Source of the DNA: an uncultured Bacilli bacterium
GTDB lineage: Bacteria; Bacillota_I; Bacilli_A; RF39; UBA660
Assembly: GCA_944350415.1 (NCBI GenBank)
Contig: CALVOY010000015.1
Location: forward strand, 1 to 43,321
Direction of reading: 5' to 3'
Length of the DNA: 43,321 nt
Part shown: positions 43,196-43,321 of the stretch, one piece after another
How the letters are laid out: every line of letters starts with the position of its first letter
Position numbering within the stretch: position 1 is the first letter of the stretch
Made by a program: the position numbers and the translations under genes
The notes under the pieces: generated by a model
The model's database searches: none
Told to the model about the DNA's origin: nothing
What the model saw: only the letters and a program-made list of their open reading frames with translations

Positions 43196-43321
43196 TGGTT
43201 GTATAATAAATAGTGTTGGTGGTGTAAAAATCACTACACTATTTTTATTTAATAAAAAGACATGTAATCTGATACAATGTAATTGCTTAATAAAACATTG
43301 AAAGGTTGTGATTACATGTCT
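43196..43321 (+). mobile_element. Possible left end of an insertion sequence (incomplete)
   Basis: From about 43198 there is a hairpin (AAATAGTGT...ACACTATTT, T-rich after) and then AGACATGTAATC (43258-43269), repeated in inverse at the window end (43310-43321). That second arm contains an ATG at 43316 with AAAGG ten bases upstream. A hairpin hiding the start of a transposase gene plus a subterminal terminator is common in IS ends, and the look recalls ISL3-type ends, but that is from memory and the coding part lies outside the window. Confidence 0.3.

Noticed and set aside
1..43321. tRNA, rRNA or CRISPR array
   Set aside because: No TTCGA-type T-loop with cloverleaf, no rRNA-like GC-rich conserved block and no regularly spaced direct repeats were seen on either strand.

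Overview
The window is AT-rich chromosomal DNA from a Gram-positive, low-GC bacterium (Bacillota, most likely Bacilli or a related uncultured gut lineage). The evidence is: AGGTGAT-type Shine-Dalgarno sequences, UGA used as a stop (so the standard code, not the Mycoplasma one), sporulation genes (gpr, spoIIP, yqfC, yqfD), dimeric-type GlyRS under a T-box, AddAB instead of RecBCD, and gene order close to Bacillus subtilis (rpsT/gpr/spoIIP; rpsU-yqeY...yqfC-yqfD-...-ybeY-dgkA-cdd-era-yqzL-recO...glyS; spoIIIE...ymfF-ymfH). The species cannot be fixed from sequence alone. Almost all genes are on the minus strand.

Layout. 1-2.4 kb: sporulation genes (YqxA-like partial, spoIIP, gpr), divergent from rpsT and a secreted transglutaminase-like protein. 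3.7-8.9 kb: a repair/tRNA block read uvrC, mutL, unknown gene, miaA. 9-11.9 kb: a membrane-anchored polysaccharide deacetylase, an unknown helical protein and a YigZ protein. 12-14.4 kb: an unknown gene plus glyS behind a very short T-box leader. 14.4-24.9 kb: the long rpsU-to-yfhO block, with two unknown genes between yqeY and yqfC, a VanZ-like gene where B. subtilis has phoH, and a 45-codon yqzL overlapping recO.

25.0-28.3 kb is an accessory island between rpsU and addA. It holds a C39-peptidase ABC exporter, a small membrane accessory protein, two short peptides with double-glycine leaders that are too small for an ordinary ORF cut-off, and a small hydrophobic protein that fits an immunity factor. 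This is a complete candidate two-peptide bacteriocin operon and the best candidate for an undescribed system here. Upstream lies a 300-bp non-coding stretch with a perfect 14-bp inverted repeat, a terminator-like hairpin and a possible 29-residue hydrophobic ORF.

28.3-43.3 kb: addA/addB, a TasA-like surface protein with its own strong promoter, an operon of deoD, two M16 peptidase-like genes and a GHL10-type glycosidase-like protein, then a metallopeptidase pseudogene (one frameshift plus one stop), ftsK/spoIIIE and, at the edge, what may be the start of an insertion sequence. I saw no tRNA, rRNA or CRISPR array. All assignments are by reading motifs; no database search was run.
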